Numbered from the stretch's first letter, positions 8,709-17,418 are shown. The stretch: 36,013 nucleotides of DNA from Desulfobulbaceae bacterium (GCA_031287565.1 JAITSS010000011.1:1-36013); one strand, 5' to 3'. The notes: generated by a model not told the origin, from the sequence alone. Numbers and translations are program-made.

Positions 8709-9314
8709 ATGGGATTTCTCAAAGGTTCCGCGAGTTTTGTCCGTTTCGATGTCGAAGGCCAATTGCCGGAAGACGCCCTCGATTTCATCGCTGAGCGCAT
8801 CAAAGGCTACGCCTTCCGCGACATCGATGATACCTATGATGAGTACTCCATCGGTTGGGTATCCGTCGCCAACATGTTCGATGCGTCCTTCGCCTACGCC
8901 TCGTATGCGGTGGGCGACAACATCGTGCTGACGCTGCGCGTCGATGAGCGCAAGGTGAGCGCTGCGGCGCTGAAGAAAATGGTACAGAAGGAAGAAGAAC
9001 GAGTGCGTCAGGAAAAACAGTTGCCCAAACTCAGCCGCGGCATGAAGGTGGAAATCCGCGAACGGGTGAAAAGCGAGCTGACGAAAAAAGCGCTGCCGGT
9101 TCCGGCCACCTACGACCTGTATTGGAACCTCAGCGAAAACACGGTCTTTTTCTTCACCACCAACAAAAAAATGCACGCGGTGCTGGAGGATTTTTTCAAG
9201 GAAGTCTTCGGCCTGATGCTGCGGCAGCGCATTCCCTATTCCATCGGGCTTTCGTTGTTGAACCCGGATGAAGCGTCTCGCCTGGAGCGGATCACGCCGC
9301 AACTTTTTATATAG
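8709..9314 (+). CDS. rdgC: RdgC-type recombination-associated protein
   Basis: A 201-residue protein resembling the N-terminal two-thirds of RdgC, a DNA-binding protein that forms rings on DNA and moderates RecA. The family pattern is visible: GWV near residue 50, a basic-acidic helix with RKVSAAALKKMV then RQEKQLPKLSRGMKVEIR, and the strand NLSENTVFFFTTNKK before a helix FFKEVFGLML. It lacks the last 100 residues of the enteric protein (303 aa), and the gene just downstream may supply an equivalent part. The ATG at 8709 follows AAGGATTATCT. The two genes are 14 bases apart and probably form an operon. Confidence 0.7.
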   Translation: MGFLKGSASFVRFDVEGQLPEDALDFIAERIKGYAFRDIDDTYDEYSIGWVSVANMFDASFAYASYAVGDNIVLTLRVDERKVSAAALKKMVQKEEERVRQEKQLPKLSRGMKVEIRERVKSELTKKALPVPATYDLYWNLSENTVFFFTTNKKMHAVLEDFFKEVFGLMLRQRIPYSIGLSLLNPDEASRLERITPQLFI

Positions 9315-9328
9315 CCCGGATATATTCC

Positions 9329-9874
9329 ATGGATCTTATTGAACTGATTGAAGAAAAAAGTTTTATCGGCCAGGAATTCCTGACCTGGTTATGGTGGAAA
9401 AGTGAGGAGCGCGGCGGCAGTGTGGCTTTGGACGAATACGGCGATATTCTGATTGTTTTTGAAAAGCACATGTTGCTTGAATCCGGTGAGGGCGAAAGCG
9501 CGGAAAAACTGATTTGCAGCGGTTTGCAAACCGAGCTGAAGGAGGCGCGCACCGGTTTGTCGCTTGGCAAAAAACTTGAGCAGGCGCGGATTTTGCTGAC
9601 GCACGACGCCTATGAATATCATGTCACCCTGACCGGCGGGACGATGGATTTCAAAAGCGTCCGCCTGCCGAAAACCGCCGCCGCCGAGGACAAACCGGAT
9701 AATCGGGCCGAAGAATTGGAAGGGGTGATGCTGGAGCGGATTTTTCTCTTTGAAACCCTGACTCGTATCGTCCACAAACTATTCCGGATGTTTCTCACGC
9801 TCCGTATCGGCGACGGCTGGCCGCAAGAGGCCGAGAAGGTCCGCGCCTGGATTGGCCAGACGGCGCGCGCATGA
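9329..9874 (+). CDS. Conserved partner protein downstream of rdgC
   Basis: A 181-residue protein that I recognise only as a recurrent neighbour of short RdgC proteins, not by a named domain. It starts with an acidic helix and EFLTWLWWKSEERGG, has a central predominantly beta region (DILIVFEKHMLLESGEGE) and a stretch of ELKEARTGLSLGKKLEQAR, and ends in a hydrophobic helical part (FETLTRIVHKLFRMFLTLRIG). No catalytic motif is evident. Its tight spacing after rdgC suggests they act together, possibly as split parts of a DNA-binding complex; that is inference. Confidence 0.7.
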   Translation: MDLIELIEEKSFIGQEFLTWLWWKSEERGGSVALDEYGDILIVFEKHMLLESGEGESAEKLICSGLQTELKEARTGLSLGKKLEQARILLTHDAYEYHVTLTGGTMDFKSVRLPKTAAAEDKPDNRAEELEGVMLERIFLFETLTRIVHKLFRMFLTLRIGDGWPQEAEKVRAWIGQTARA

Positions 9875-9908
9875 GCGAATTTCCCGAATAAACATCAGGA
9901 GAGCACTC

Positions 9909-11588
9909 TTGAATATCAATGCTTCGATTATTGATCAGCGGCTCACGGGCCTTATGGAGGAAATTCGCGATCAAGCCAGGGAAGAACTCAACATCAGAGA
10001 TGACAGCAGACTAAAATCACTGGCTTTTGTTTATCTGTGCGTCAAAACCACGCTTGATCTCGACATGGAAGAAACCTTTGACTGCCTGACTGACGGCGGT
10101 GGGGATTTCGGTGTTGACGCAATCCATCTCAGCGAAGAACTTGACGGCGAATTCGCGGTCACGCTGTTTCAAGGGAAATACAGCGACAATCTGCAAGGCG
10201 AATCCAATTTCAGCGGCAACGCGATTGACAAACTGATTAAGGCCGTCGGCCATATTTTCGATCCGGCGACAGAGTTGGGCGCAATCAATCAACGTCTTAA
10301 AATCAAAGTTGAATCGGCGCGTTCTCTCATCCGGGACGGAATCATTCCCCATGTCCGCGCCATCGCCTGTAATAATGGCTTGAAATGGAATGACGACGCG
10401 CAAACAGCCATCGACCGCGCCGACTTCGGCAATCAGGTCGTCTGGGAACACGTCAACCATGATACGCTGATCAGCATTCTTCAACGCATCAAACCGGTCA
10501 ATGAAACATTGCGTCTCATAGGGAAAGCTGTCTTTGAAGATATGAACTTCAGCCGGGTGTGCATTGGCAGATTACCGGTACAAGAAGTGGCCAATTTGAT
10601 GGAAAATCATGGAGAACGATTGCTGGAGCGAAATATCCGGCGCTATCTGGGGCTGCATAGCAATCGCGTCAACGAGGGAATTCGCTCGACATTGTTATCA
10701 AACCAGCCTGAAAATTTCTATTTTTTCAATAACGGTCTGACGCTGGTATGCGACAAGTTTTCGTACAACTCCCTGCAAGGAGGTGATTATCAGCTCAGAG
10801 TGGAAAACTTGCAGATCGTCAACGGCGGTCAAACCTGCATGACTATATACAAAACCCTTCATGAGATGAGGGAACAAGACAAACAATTACTGAAGAATGC
10901 CTCGGTCTTAGCGCGTATTTATGACCTGCCGAAAGACGAACAGGATATTACTCTGGAAATAACTCACGCCACCAACAGCCAAAACCCAGTGGATTTGCGG
11001 GATTTGCATTCCAACGACGAAAGACAGAGACAACTGGGAGCCAGCATTCAAGAACTCGGATACGTCTATCGCCGCAAACGTATGGAGAGCGCGGCGAAAC
11101 CAACGGATATTACATCCGGCGCGGCGGCGGTGGCTGTCCTTGCCGTATGGCGCCAAAAGCCGCATCAAGCAAAATTTTTCACCCGCGAGCACTTTGGTAA
11201 ACTCTACGATAAAATCTTTACCGCCGACTTGAATGGCGCGCAAACAATAGCCGCCGTGCTTTTGTATCGCATCGCGGAAAATCACCGGAAACGCCCAGAC
11301 GAAGATGATCAAATTCATGTCCGTTACGCCTCTTGTTTCATCGCCATGAGAATGGGACAAATCTTGTTGGCAGCAATGGACATTGATCTTGCCGGATTGG
11401 ATCACCGGAATTTCGTTCAGGCAAAAAACGAGATCGAAAAGCATGGCGAGAGTCTGTTCCGAATCTCATCACAAGATGTGAAAAACACGCTCAAATCCCT
11501 TTATCAGAATGATATTTCCTTACAACAATTATCTGCGACTTTCCGCCGCGGCGATTTGATTGACAGATTGACCAAACTTCCGCTCTGA
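9909..11588 (+). CDS. AIPR-family phage-resistance protein with Mrr-like N-terminus
   Basis: Predicted abortive-infection defence protein, 559 residues from a TTG at 9909 that follows AGGAGAG at the right distance. The frame opens earlier (9852), but that part overlaps the previous gene. The N-terminal portion looks like a PD-(D/E)XK nuclease: DGGGDFGVDAI (Asp62, Asp66, Asp70) and LFQGKYSDN (Gln88, Lys90), the GxD...QxK pattern of Mrr-like enzymes. The AIPR core follows at about 240-310: RNIRRYLGLHSNRVNEGI, NFYFFNNGLTLVCDKF and QIVNGGQTCMTIYKT. The rest is helical. It stands alone, with no methylase, integrase or partner gene, between the rdgC pair and gatB. Codon use looks more AT-rich than its neighbours, which fits acquisition. 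Confidence 0.85.
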   Translation: MNINASIIDQRLTGLMEEIRDQAREELNIRDDSRLKSLAFVYLCVKTTLDLDMEETFDCLTDGGGDFGVDAIHLSEELDGEFAVTLFQGKYSDNLQGESNFSGNAIDKLIKAVGHIFDPATELGAINQRLKIKVESARSLIRDGIIPHVRAIACNNGLKWNDDAQTAIDRADFGNQVVWEHVNHDTLISILQRIKPVNETLRLIGKAVFEDMNFSRVCIGRLPVQEVANLMENHGERLLERNIRRYLGLHSNRVNEGIRSTLLSNQPENFYFFNNGLTLVCDKFSYNSLQGGDYQLRVENLQIVNGGQTCMTIYKTLHEMREQDKQLLKNASVLARIYDLPKDEQDITLEITHATNSQNPVDLRDLHSNDERQRQLGASIQELGYVYRRKRMESAAKPTDITSGAAAVAVLAVWRQKPHQAKFFTREHFGKLYDKIFTADLNGAQTIAAVLLYRIAENHRKRPDEDDQIHVRYASCFIAMRMGQILLAAMDIDLAGLDHRNFVQAKNEIEKHGESLFRISSQDVKNTLKSLYQNDISLQQLSATFRRGDLIDRLTKLPL

Positions 11589-11639
11589 CAAATGGCGCAG
11601 CCAAAATAAGCATCAAATTCAAAGCGACAAAAGAAAACC

Positions 11640-13067
11640 ATGGAATTTGAAACCATCATCGGCCTGGAAATCCACGCCCAATTAAGCACGAAAACGAAAA
11701 TCTTCTGCGGCTGCAAAAACGCCTTTGGCGGCGCGCCCAACAGCCAAACTTGCCCGGTCTGCCTGGGTTTGCCCGGCGCTTTGCCGGTTCTGAATAAAAC
11801 GGCGGTGGAATACGCGGTCAGGATGGGGCTGGCCACAAACGCCGTCATAAATAAGAGCAATCAATTTGCCAGGAAGAACTACTTTTATCCCGACTTGCCA
11901 AAAAATTACCAAACTTCGCAGTTCGACCTGCCGATCGTCGGGCGCGGCCACATCGAAATTGAGGTCGGCGGCCAGACGAAAAGCATCGGCATCACCCGCA
12001 TCCACCTTGAGGAAGACGCCGGCAAGCTGATTCATGACGAGCGCGAACCACTGTCATATATCGATCTCAACCGCACCGGCACGCCGCTCGTCGAAATCGT
12101 CTCGGAGCCTGACATGCGTTCTCCCGCCGAAGCCTGCGCCTATCTGAAAAAAATCCACGCGATTCTCCGCTATTTGGACATCTGCGACGGCAACATGCAG
12201 GAGGGCAGTTTCCGCTGCGACGCCAACATCAGCCTGAGGTCACTGGGCACGACTGAATTAGGCATCCGCACCGAATTAAAAAACATGAATTCGTTCAAAC
12301 ATGTGCAAAACGCCTTGGAATACGAAGTAAGACGCCAGCGCGATTTGCTCCTGGATGGCGAGAAAGTCATCCAGGAAACGCTGTTGTGGAACCCGGAAAA
12401 AAATCGCACCGAATCAATGCGCGGCAAGGAAGATGCCCACGATTACCGCTACTTTCCCTGCCCCGATTTAGTGATGGTCGAAATTTCGGCGGAATGGATT
12501 GAAGAAATCCGCGCCTCGCTGCCGGAATTACCTGACGCGAGACGAACTCGCTTTATCAGTCAGTATGGATTGCCGCTCGACGACGCGACGTTGCTCACCA
12601 GCGAACGCGAACTGGCCGATTATTTTGAGGCCGCCGTGGCCGCGGGCGCGGCGGCGAAAAAGGCCGCCAACTGGATCATGACCGAGCTTTTGCGCGAATT
12701 GAAGGGCGAAAGCATCGCCGCCTGCCGGATGCGGCCGGAACAATTGGCCGGTCTCGTCAACTTGGTCGAGGCGGGGACCATCAGCGGCAAAATCGGCAAA
12801 ACGGTATTCCTGGACATGCTGGCCACGGGCGACGAGGCACAGGCGGTTGTGGCCAGGAAAAACCTGGCCCAGGTGTCCGACAGCGGCGAGCTACTGGCGA
12901 TGGTTCAGGAAATTGTCGCGGCTAATCAAAGTCAGGCCGAAGACTTCCGGGCTGGCAAGACCAAGCTGATGGGCTACTTTGTCGGCCAGTTGATGCAGAA
13001 GACCAAAGGCCAGGCCAACCCCAAATTGGCAAATGAATTGTTCAGTCAGGTTCTGGCCGGAAAATAA
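11640..13067 (+). CDS. gatB: Aspartyl/glutamyl-tRNA amidotransferase subunit B
   Basis: Kinase-like subunit of the GatCAB complex, which converts misacylated Glu-tRNA(Gln) or Asp-tRNA(Asn) to the amide form; 475 residues, normal length. Recognised by the opening [20 protein letters not shown], the zinc-type cysteines ([19 protein letters not shown]), [19 protein letters not shown] and the long GatB motif around [33 protein letters not shown] and [18 protein letters not shown]. The C-terminal YqeY-like helical tail (about 330-475) is present. gatA and gatC are not in the window, so the complex is encoded in pieces. Confidence 0.97.
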   Translation: MEFETIIGLEIHAQLSTKTKIFCGCKNAFGGAPNSQTCPVCLGLPGALPVLNKTAVEYAVRMGLATNAVINKSNQFARKNYFYPDLPKNYQTSQFDLPIVGRGHIEIEVGGQTKSIGITRIHLEEDAGKLIHDEREPLSYIDLNRTGTPLVEIVSEPDMRSPAEACAYLKKIHAILRYLDICDGNMQEGSFRCDANISLRSLGTTELGIRTELKNMNSFKHVQNALEYEVRRQRDLLLDGEKVIQETLLWNPEKNRTESMRGKEDAHDYRYFPCPDLVMVEISAEWIEEIRASLPELPDARRTRFISQYGLPLDDATLLTSERELADYFEAAVAAGAAAKKAANWIMTELLRELKGESIAACRMRPEQLAGLVNLVEAGTISGKIGKTVFLDMLATGDEAQAVVARKNLAQVSDSGELLAMVQEIVAANQSQAEDFRAGKTKLMGYFVGQLMQKTKGQANPKLANELFSQVLAGK

Positions 13068-13075
13068 ATCGGGAT

Positions 13076-13807
13076 ATGGACAAATCCGATTGGCAGGAAA
13101 AAGGCGCTGGCCACCGGGGACGGTTGCGGGACAAGTATCTGCGGCAGGGCTTGGACGCCTTTACCGACGCCGAAGCGCTGGAAATGCTGCTGGCCTTCGG
13201 CACGCCGCGTTCCGACTGCAAGGAACAAGCGCGGGACTTGCTTGAGCGTTTCGGCGGGCTGGCCGCCGTCCTCGAAGCCTCGGTCGAGGCTCTTCAACAA
13301 ACGAAAGGCGTCGGCGAGAAAAACAGCTTCGCCATTTCCTTCATCCAAGCGGTCTCACGCCGCTACCTGAAAGAGCGGATGCGCGGGCGTCGCTATCTGC
13401 GTTCGGCAAGCGAGGTGAAGGACTACCTCGAACACAGTATGCGTGGCCTGAAAAAGGAAATATTTACCGCCATTTATCTCGATTCGGCGCATGGCGTCAT
13501 CGACTCGGAAGTTCTGGCCGAAGGCACCATCAACGTCAACACCATCTATCCACGCGAAGTAGCGATCCGCGCCCTGCATTTCAACGCCGCGGCGCTGATT
13601 GTCGCCCACAACCACCCTTCCGGCACCTTAACGCCGTCACCGCAGGACATCCGGCTGACAAAGCTCCTGTACCTGACCTGTGATCTGCTCCATATCCGCC
13701 TCCTCGATCACATTCTGATTGGCGCGGGCGTCTTCACTTTCGCCGAACAGGGCTTGCTTGATACGATCATCAAAGATTGCCATCAGTTACGCTCTCAGCT
13801 CGGATGA
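13076..13807 (+). CDS. radC: RadC-family protein (JAB/MPN domain)
   Basis: A 243-residue RadC (UPF0758) protein. The N-terminal half holds a helix-hairpin-helix region (GRLRDKYLRQGLDAFTDAEALEMLL, here split by RFGGLAAVLEAS). The C-terminal JAB metalloprotease-like domain has the metal motif HNHPSGTLTPSPQD with His178, His180 and Asp191, and the preceding glutamate-bearing strand in SEVLAEGTINVN. The biological role of RadC is uncertain; the old link to DNA repair is not well supported. It starts eight bases after gatB and its stop overlaps the hemW start (ATGA), so gatB-radC-hemW is probably one transcript. Confidence 0.93.
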   Translation: MDKSDWQEKGAGHRGRLRDKYLRQGLDAFTDAEALEMLLAFGTPRSDCKEQARDLLERFGGLAAVLEASVEALQQTKGVGEKNSFAISFIQAVSRRYLKERMRGRRYLRSASEVKDYLEHSMRGLKKEIFTAIYLDSAHGVIDSEVLAEGTINVNTIYPREVAIRALHFNAAALIVAHNHPSGTLTPSPQDIRLTKLLYLTCDLLHIRLLDHILIGAGVFTFAEQGLLDTIIKDCHQLRSQLG

Positions 13808-14928
13808 CCGCGCTCTACATTCACATCCCATTTTGCGTCAGGAAATGTCCATACTGCTCCTTCGCCTCATGGGCGCGGCGCGAATCGTTGCATGGCCGTT
13901 ACATCGAGGCAATCATAGAAGAAATGCGGCGAACAGCGCTCCCGCATCCATCGGTTCTAACCAGTCTATTTATTGGCGGCGGCACGCCAACAGCCCTTAC
14001 TAACGGTTTGCTCCCGCATCTCATTGCCGCCTGCCGGGCGCTTTTCCCGTTCGCGGCGGACGGCGAATTCACCTGCGAGGCCAATCCGGGCGTCATGCCG
14101 CCAGCGCTCTTCGATGATTTGCGCCAAGTCGGCATCAACCGCCTGTCGCTGGGCGTCCAGTCTTTTGACGATGCGGAATTGCGGCGCCTGGGACGCGCCC
14201 ATGACGCCAGTCAGGCGCGGCGGGCGGTGAACATGGCGCGGCAAGCCGGATTTGATACATTCAGCCTCGACCTGATGTATGGCCTACCGGGACAAACGGC
14301 GGAACGCTGGCGGCGGAGCCTGGAAACGGCGCTGGCCTGCGAGCCGCCGCATCTGTCGCTCTATCAGCTGACGCTTGACGGCGACACCGAATTTGCCAGG
14401 AAATATCGGCCCGGCCAGCCGCCGATGCCATCGGAAGAAGAAATCCTGGCCATGGATGAGCTGAATCTTGAATTATGCGGCCAGGCCGGTCTGCGCCAGT
14501 ATGAAATTTCTAATTTTGCCAGACCGGGCCACCAATGCCGCCACAACCTGACCTATTGGAGAAACGAAAGCTATCTGGCCGTCGGCGCGGCGGCGGTGAG
14601 CTACATGGCGGGCGAACGCCGGGGCCGCCTGGCCGAACCGGAGCGCTATTGTCAGGCGATTGAAGCGGGCGCGGACGCCACGGCATGGTCGGAACAATTG
14701 GATTGCGAGGCCGCCTTCCGCGAAACGGTGGTCATGGGCCTGCGGCTGAATGCGGGCGTCGAATTCGCCCGGCTGCGGCGGCGCTTCGACATTGAAACGC
14801 TGGCTTACTACCAGGAGACGCTGGCGAAACTGACGGCGGCGGCTCTCATAGAATGCGACCGGAACCACATGCGCCTGACCGATGCCGGTAGACTTCTGGC
14901 CAACCAGGTTTTGGCCGCGCTCGTATAG
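13804..14928 (+). CDS. hemW: HemW-like radical SAM protein
   Basis: Radical SAM protein of the HemN/HemW family, 374 residues. HemW binds haem and is thought to act as a haem chaperone; it should not be called coproporphyrinogen oxidase. The 4Fe-4S motif is CVRKCPYCSF (Cys11, Cys15, Cys18), with the phenylalanine after the third Cys typical of this family. The glycine-rich LFIGGGTPTAL motif, CEANPGVM, INRLSLGVQSFDD and SLDLMYGLPGQT follow. The HemN_C winged region is near the end (RETVVMGLRLNAGVE). The start at 13804 gives MTALYIHIPFC, the normal opening; the earlier in-frame ATG at 13777 lies inside radC. Confidence 0.93.
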   Translation: MTALYIHIPFCVRKCPYCSFASWARRESLHGRYIEAIIEEMRRTALPHPSVLTSLFIGGGTPTALTNGLLPHLIAACRALFPFAADGEFTCEANPGVMPPALFDDLRQVGINRLSLGVQSFDDAELRRLGRAHDASQARRAVNMARQAGFDTFSLDLMYGLPGQTAERWRRSLETALACEPPHLSLYQLTLDGDTEFARKYRPGQPPMPSEEEILAMDELNLELCGQAGLRQYEISNFARPGHQCRHNLTYWRNESYLAVGAAAVSYMAGERRGRLAEPERYCQAIEAGADATAWSEQLDCEAAFRETVVMGLRLNAGVEFARLRRRFDIETLAYYQETLAKLTAAALIECDRNHMRLTDAGRLLANQVLAALV

Positions 14929-14975
14929 CGAGAAAAGCGGACGTTCCTGTTTCCCAAACACGCTTCTTCTTTGGC

Positions 14976-15055
14976 AATTAACAAGGCACCTTTATTTTTT
15001 CTTGACGACGCAAGCCTGGGTGGCTATCGTCAAAACAAAAGGTACCTTGTTAATT
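14976..15055 (+). promoter_or_regulatory. Promoter bracketed by two 18-base inverted repeats (MarR operator)
   Basis: AATTAACAAGGCACCTTT (14976-14993) and AAAGGTACCTTGTTAATT (15038-15055) are inverted copies with one mismatch in 18. Each contains its own short palindrome (AAGG-N2-CCTT), so each can be a dimer site. Between them is TTGACG (15002-15007), a 17-base gap and TATCGT (15025-15030), a good sigma-70-type promoter. The first site lies just before the -35 and the second just after the start point. The MarR gene begins 25 bases beyond the second site, so self-repression, perhaps with looping, is a reasonable inference. Confidence 0.7.
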
Positions 15056-15079
15056 GATCACCAGGAGGAGGACGAGGAC

Positions 15080-15871
15080 ATGTTTGCATTTTCACGATTT
15101 GGGGCCAAGACCCGCAGCGGCCAGACAAGGGCCGCATCGCAAGAAACCCAGCGCCAGCAACCACGCTGCCCGGCCTGCGACCGGCATTGCCCCTTGTCCA
15201 GGCCAGGCTGCAAAAAGGGGAAAGCGTACCGCGCGGCTTTGTTCAACAATCAGCCCAGAGAGGAAGGTATGAATGCGGAGAAACAGACAGCCACCGAGAT
15301 TATCCCGACGCCAAACACCGTCAGCAGCGAAAACCTGGCCGGTTTGTTTCACCAGGCGCTCAGGTTCATGATGCGGGCGCATCATCACGAGGGACATGCC
15401 GAGCACGCGCAGATGCGTGTTCTGGCTCTGATCAAAGACGCCGAACCCATGAATCAGCGCGACCTGCTGGAAAAGCTGCATGTCCGTTCCGCTTCGCTGA
15501 GCGAACTCCTGGCCAAACTGGAGCGCCGCAATCTGATCAGCCGCGCCCGCGACGAGCGGGACAAACGCAATTTCATCATCACCCTCACTGAAGAAGGCGC
15601 CGCTGCCACTCTCGCCGTCGGCCCATCGCGACAGCGGCATACGGACGCGATCTTTGCCGCGCTTTCCGCTGACGAACGCGGACAACTGGCGCGACTGCTG
15701 GAAAAAGTCGTCGCCTCGCTGGAACAGCATGTCAGCGAATATCATCATGATGGTGGTGAAGGCGGCCACGACGAGCGCGGCCATCATCATAGGGGCTGGG
15801 GCTGGGGGCGCAGCGGCAATGATCGCGGCAGACACCATTTCCATGCGCTCTTCGGCTGGAGAAGATATTGA
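15080..15871 (+). CDS. MarR-family regulator with Cys4 N-terminus and His-rich tail
   Basis: A 263-residue DNA-binding regulator. The MarR winged-helix domain lies at about residues 85-215: the helix-turn-helix NQRDLLEKLHVRSASLSELL, KLERRNLISR and the wing RDERDKRNFIITLTEEG. Before it is an unusual 63-residue extension with CPACDRHCPLSRPGC (Cys30, Cys33, Cys37, Cys44), a likely metal or redox site. The C-terminal tail is rich in His, Gly and Arg (EYHHDGG, RGHHHRGWGWGR, RHHFHALFGW). The start at 15080 follows a very strong GGAGGAGGACGAGG. A second strong site, AGAGGAAGG, precedes an in-frame ATG at 15269 that would make a 200-residue protein without the cysteines. It probably controls the MFS gene that follows. 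Confidence 0.85.
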   Translation: MFAFSRFGAKTRSGQTRAASQETQRQQPRCPACDRHCPLSRPGCKKGKAYRAALFNNQPREEGMNAEKQTATEIIPTPNTVSSENLAGLFHQALRFMMRAHHHEGHAEHAQMRVLALIKDAEPMNQRDLLEKLHVRSASLSELLAKLERRNLISRARDERDKRNFIITLTEEGAAATLAVGPSRQRHTDAIFAALSADERGQLARLLEKVVASLEQHVSEYHHDGGEGGHDERGHHHRGWGWGRSGNDRGRHHFHALFGWRRY

Positions 15872-16189
15872 TCCACCACTTAAATCTGGTAAATTGCGAA
15901 CAAAGAATTACGCAAAATCAATGTTATACGTCACGCCATTTTCGATATTTAATTGGTGGAGCAATATGTAGAGACTTTTGGCCGGACAGGCAGGGACAGG
16001 CGGCCACAACTTCCGTTTCCCGGCCAAGTTGACAAGGGGAACGTACTCTTTTATTTTTCCTTCTTCCGTTACAAACTCCTGAAGTTTGTCGTAAGCGTTC
16101 ACGTCATCCAACGCATCACCTTCCGCAACGCGGTCAGGGATGCGTTTTGCGTTTCCGGCCAGCGCCTACAAAAACCGTCAGGATTTTTT
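15872..16189. other. Gap between marR and the MFS gene with an unassigned minus-strand frame
   Basis: This 318-base stretch has no established gene. On the minus strand, a frame open from about 16168 down to 15908 reads RIPDRVAEGDALDDVNAY then LQEFVTEEGKIKEYVPLVN and LAGKRKLWPP. It looks protein-like in composition but has no good start codon or ribosome site: there is a TAG just upstream and the first usable start is a TTG at 16111. It may be the remnant of a gene. The plus strand is also open from 15953, without a ribosome site. Confidence 0.4.
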
Positions 16190-17368
16190 ATGCGAAAAGA
16201 AACCATCCACCTGTTATCAAACACCGCCGCGCTGTTCATCTCGTACTTGGCGGTGGCTATGCCGCTGCCGGTCGTTTCCGTCCATGTGACCAACGAACTG
16301 GGCTTTGCCAACAGCCTGGGCGGCCTGGCGGTCGGCCTCGCTTTTCTGGCAACCATTTTTACTCGCGGCCCATCCGGTCGCCTTGCTGACCGCCAGGGCG
16401 GAAAACGCTGCATGATGATCGGTTTGCTGCTCTACGCCCTAGCCAGCGGCGTCTGCTGCGCTTCGGTGTCCTTCGCCCTCGACTCGGCATGGTCGTTCGC
16501 CCTGCTTCTGGCTGGGCGGTTGCTGTTGGGCGTCGGCGAAAGCCTGACTATGATTGGGATGCTGAGCTGGAACATCGCGCTTTTGGGGCCACAGCGTTCC
16601 GGCCTGGTGTTTTCCCTGGTCGGCGCGAGCGTCTACGGCGCAATCGGCGCGGGCGGACCGTTGGGGCTGTGGTTGTTCGAGCATTTTGGTTTCGCGAAAA
16701 TGATGCTCGTCTGCTGTCCGTTGCCGCTTGTCGGCTGGCTGGTGATACGCGCCGCCCCCGATTCGCCGCCGGTGGTTGTGGCGGCCGCGCACGGGTCGGC
16801 GGTCTCTTTTTTTCGCGTGCTCGCGGCAATCTGGCGACAAGGGGCGATTGTCGGCTCGCAGGGCGTCGGGTTTGCCGCCCTCGGCGCGTTCATTTCCCTG
16901 TACTTTTCCAGTAAGGGCTGGCCGCACGCCGGATTTTCCTTGACCTTTTTCGGTGTCGGCTTCGTGTTGATGCGTCTTGCCTGCGGCCACCTGCCCGATA
17001 AATTCGGCGGCGGCCCGGTGGCCATCGGCTCGCTTGGCGTCGCCGCCATCGGCCAACTGCTGTTGTGGCTGGCGCCGATGCCGGAAATCGCCCAGCTCGG
17101 CGCGTTTTGCGCCGGCGTCGGCTGCTCGCTGGTCTATCCGGCCATGGGCGTTGAAGTCGTGCGCATCACCCGTCCGGAATTGCGCGGCGCGGCCCTCGGC
17201 GGCTTCGCCATTTTTCAGGATGTGGCCTACGGCCTGACCGCGCCGCTGGCCGGTTTGTTCGCCGACCGCTTCGGTTATCCGGTGGTTTTTTTCTTGGGAC
17301 TGATCGCCGCGCTGCTTGGGCTGCTGCTGGCGGTCACGGCGACAAGGCGGCGAAGGCCGTCAATCTGA
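16190..17368 (+). CDS. Major facilitator superfamily exporter, YhhS/YfcJ type
   Basis: A 392-residue inner-membrane transporter with about twelve hydrophobic helices. The conserved MFS loop between helices 2 and 3 is TRGPSGRLADRQGGKR, preceded by LAFLATIFTRG, which matches the YhhS/YfcJ (UPF0226) group; a second half-motif is CGHLPDKFGGG. The substrate cannot be told from sequence; drugs or small acids are usual for the group. The start at 16190 follows AGGA with six bases between; the frame is open from 15953 but without support. It lies 318 bases behind the MarR gene in the same direction, so it is the likely target of that regulator. Confidence 0.85.
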   Translation: MRKETIHLLSNTAALFISYLAVAMPLPVVSVHVTNELGFANSLGGLAVGLAFLATIFTRGPSGRLADRQGGKRCMMIGLLLYALASGVCCASVSFALDSAWSFALLLAGRLLLGVGESLTMIGMLSWNIALLGPQRSGLVFSLVGASVYGAIGAGGPLGLWLFEHFGFAKMMLVCCPLPLVGWLVIRAAPDSPPVVVAAAHGSAVSFFRVLAAIWRQGAIVGSQGVGFAALGAFISLYFSSKGWPHAGFSLTFFGVGFVLMRLACGHLPDKFGGGPVAIGSLGVAAIGQLLLWLAPMPEIAQLGAFCAGVGCSLVYPAMGVEVVRITRPELRGAALGGFAIFQDVAYGLTAPLAGLFADRFGYPVVFFLGLIAALLGLLLAVTATRRRRPSI

Positions 17369-17385
17369 GGGTTTTTTAGGTGGCG

Positions 17386-17413
17386 CGCCCCGTCCCGGCG
17401 ACGGAACGGGGCG
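17386..17413. repeat. Hairpin between convergent genes
   Basis: CGCCCCGT (17386-17393) pairs with ACGGGGCG (17406-17413), and an inner CCG/CGG pair closes a GCGA tetraloop. It lies between the MFS stop and the stop of the convergent minus-strand gene. No run of T follows directly on either strand: a T6 run sits before it on the plus strand, and GTTTTC comes seven bases after it. It may act as a weak bidirectional terminator. Confidence 0.4.
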
Positions 17414-17418
17414 GGTGA

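Noticed and set aside
13076..13807. RadC as part of a defence island with the AIPR gene
   Set aside because: RadC is widespread in bacterial chromosomes and here is coupled to gatB and hemW, not to the AIPR gene.
14976..15000. Terminator for hemW (AAGG-CA-CCTT before a T-run)
   Set aside because: The stem has only four pairs and a two-base loop; the 18-base inverted partner on the other side of a promoter fits an operator better.
15908..16111. Ribosomal protein S18-like fragment (FVTEEGKI)
   Set aside because: Only this short string is similar; the rest of the frame does not follow S18.
17386..17413. Strong intrinsic terminator between the MFS gene and the 96-residue gene
   Set aside because: The hairpin is good, but no T-run follows directly on either strand, so it is listed only as a hairpin.
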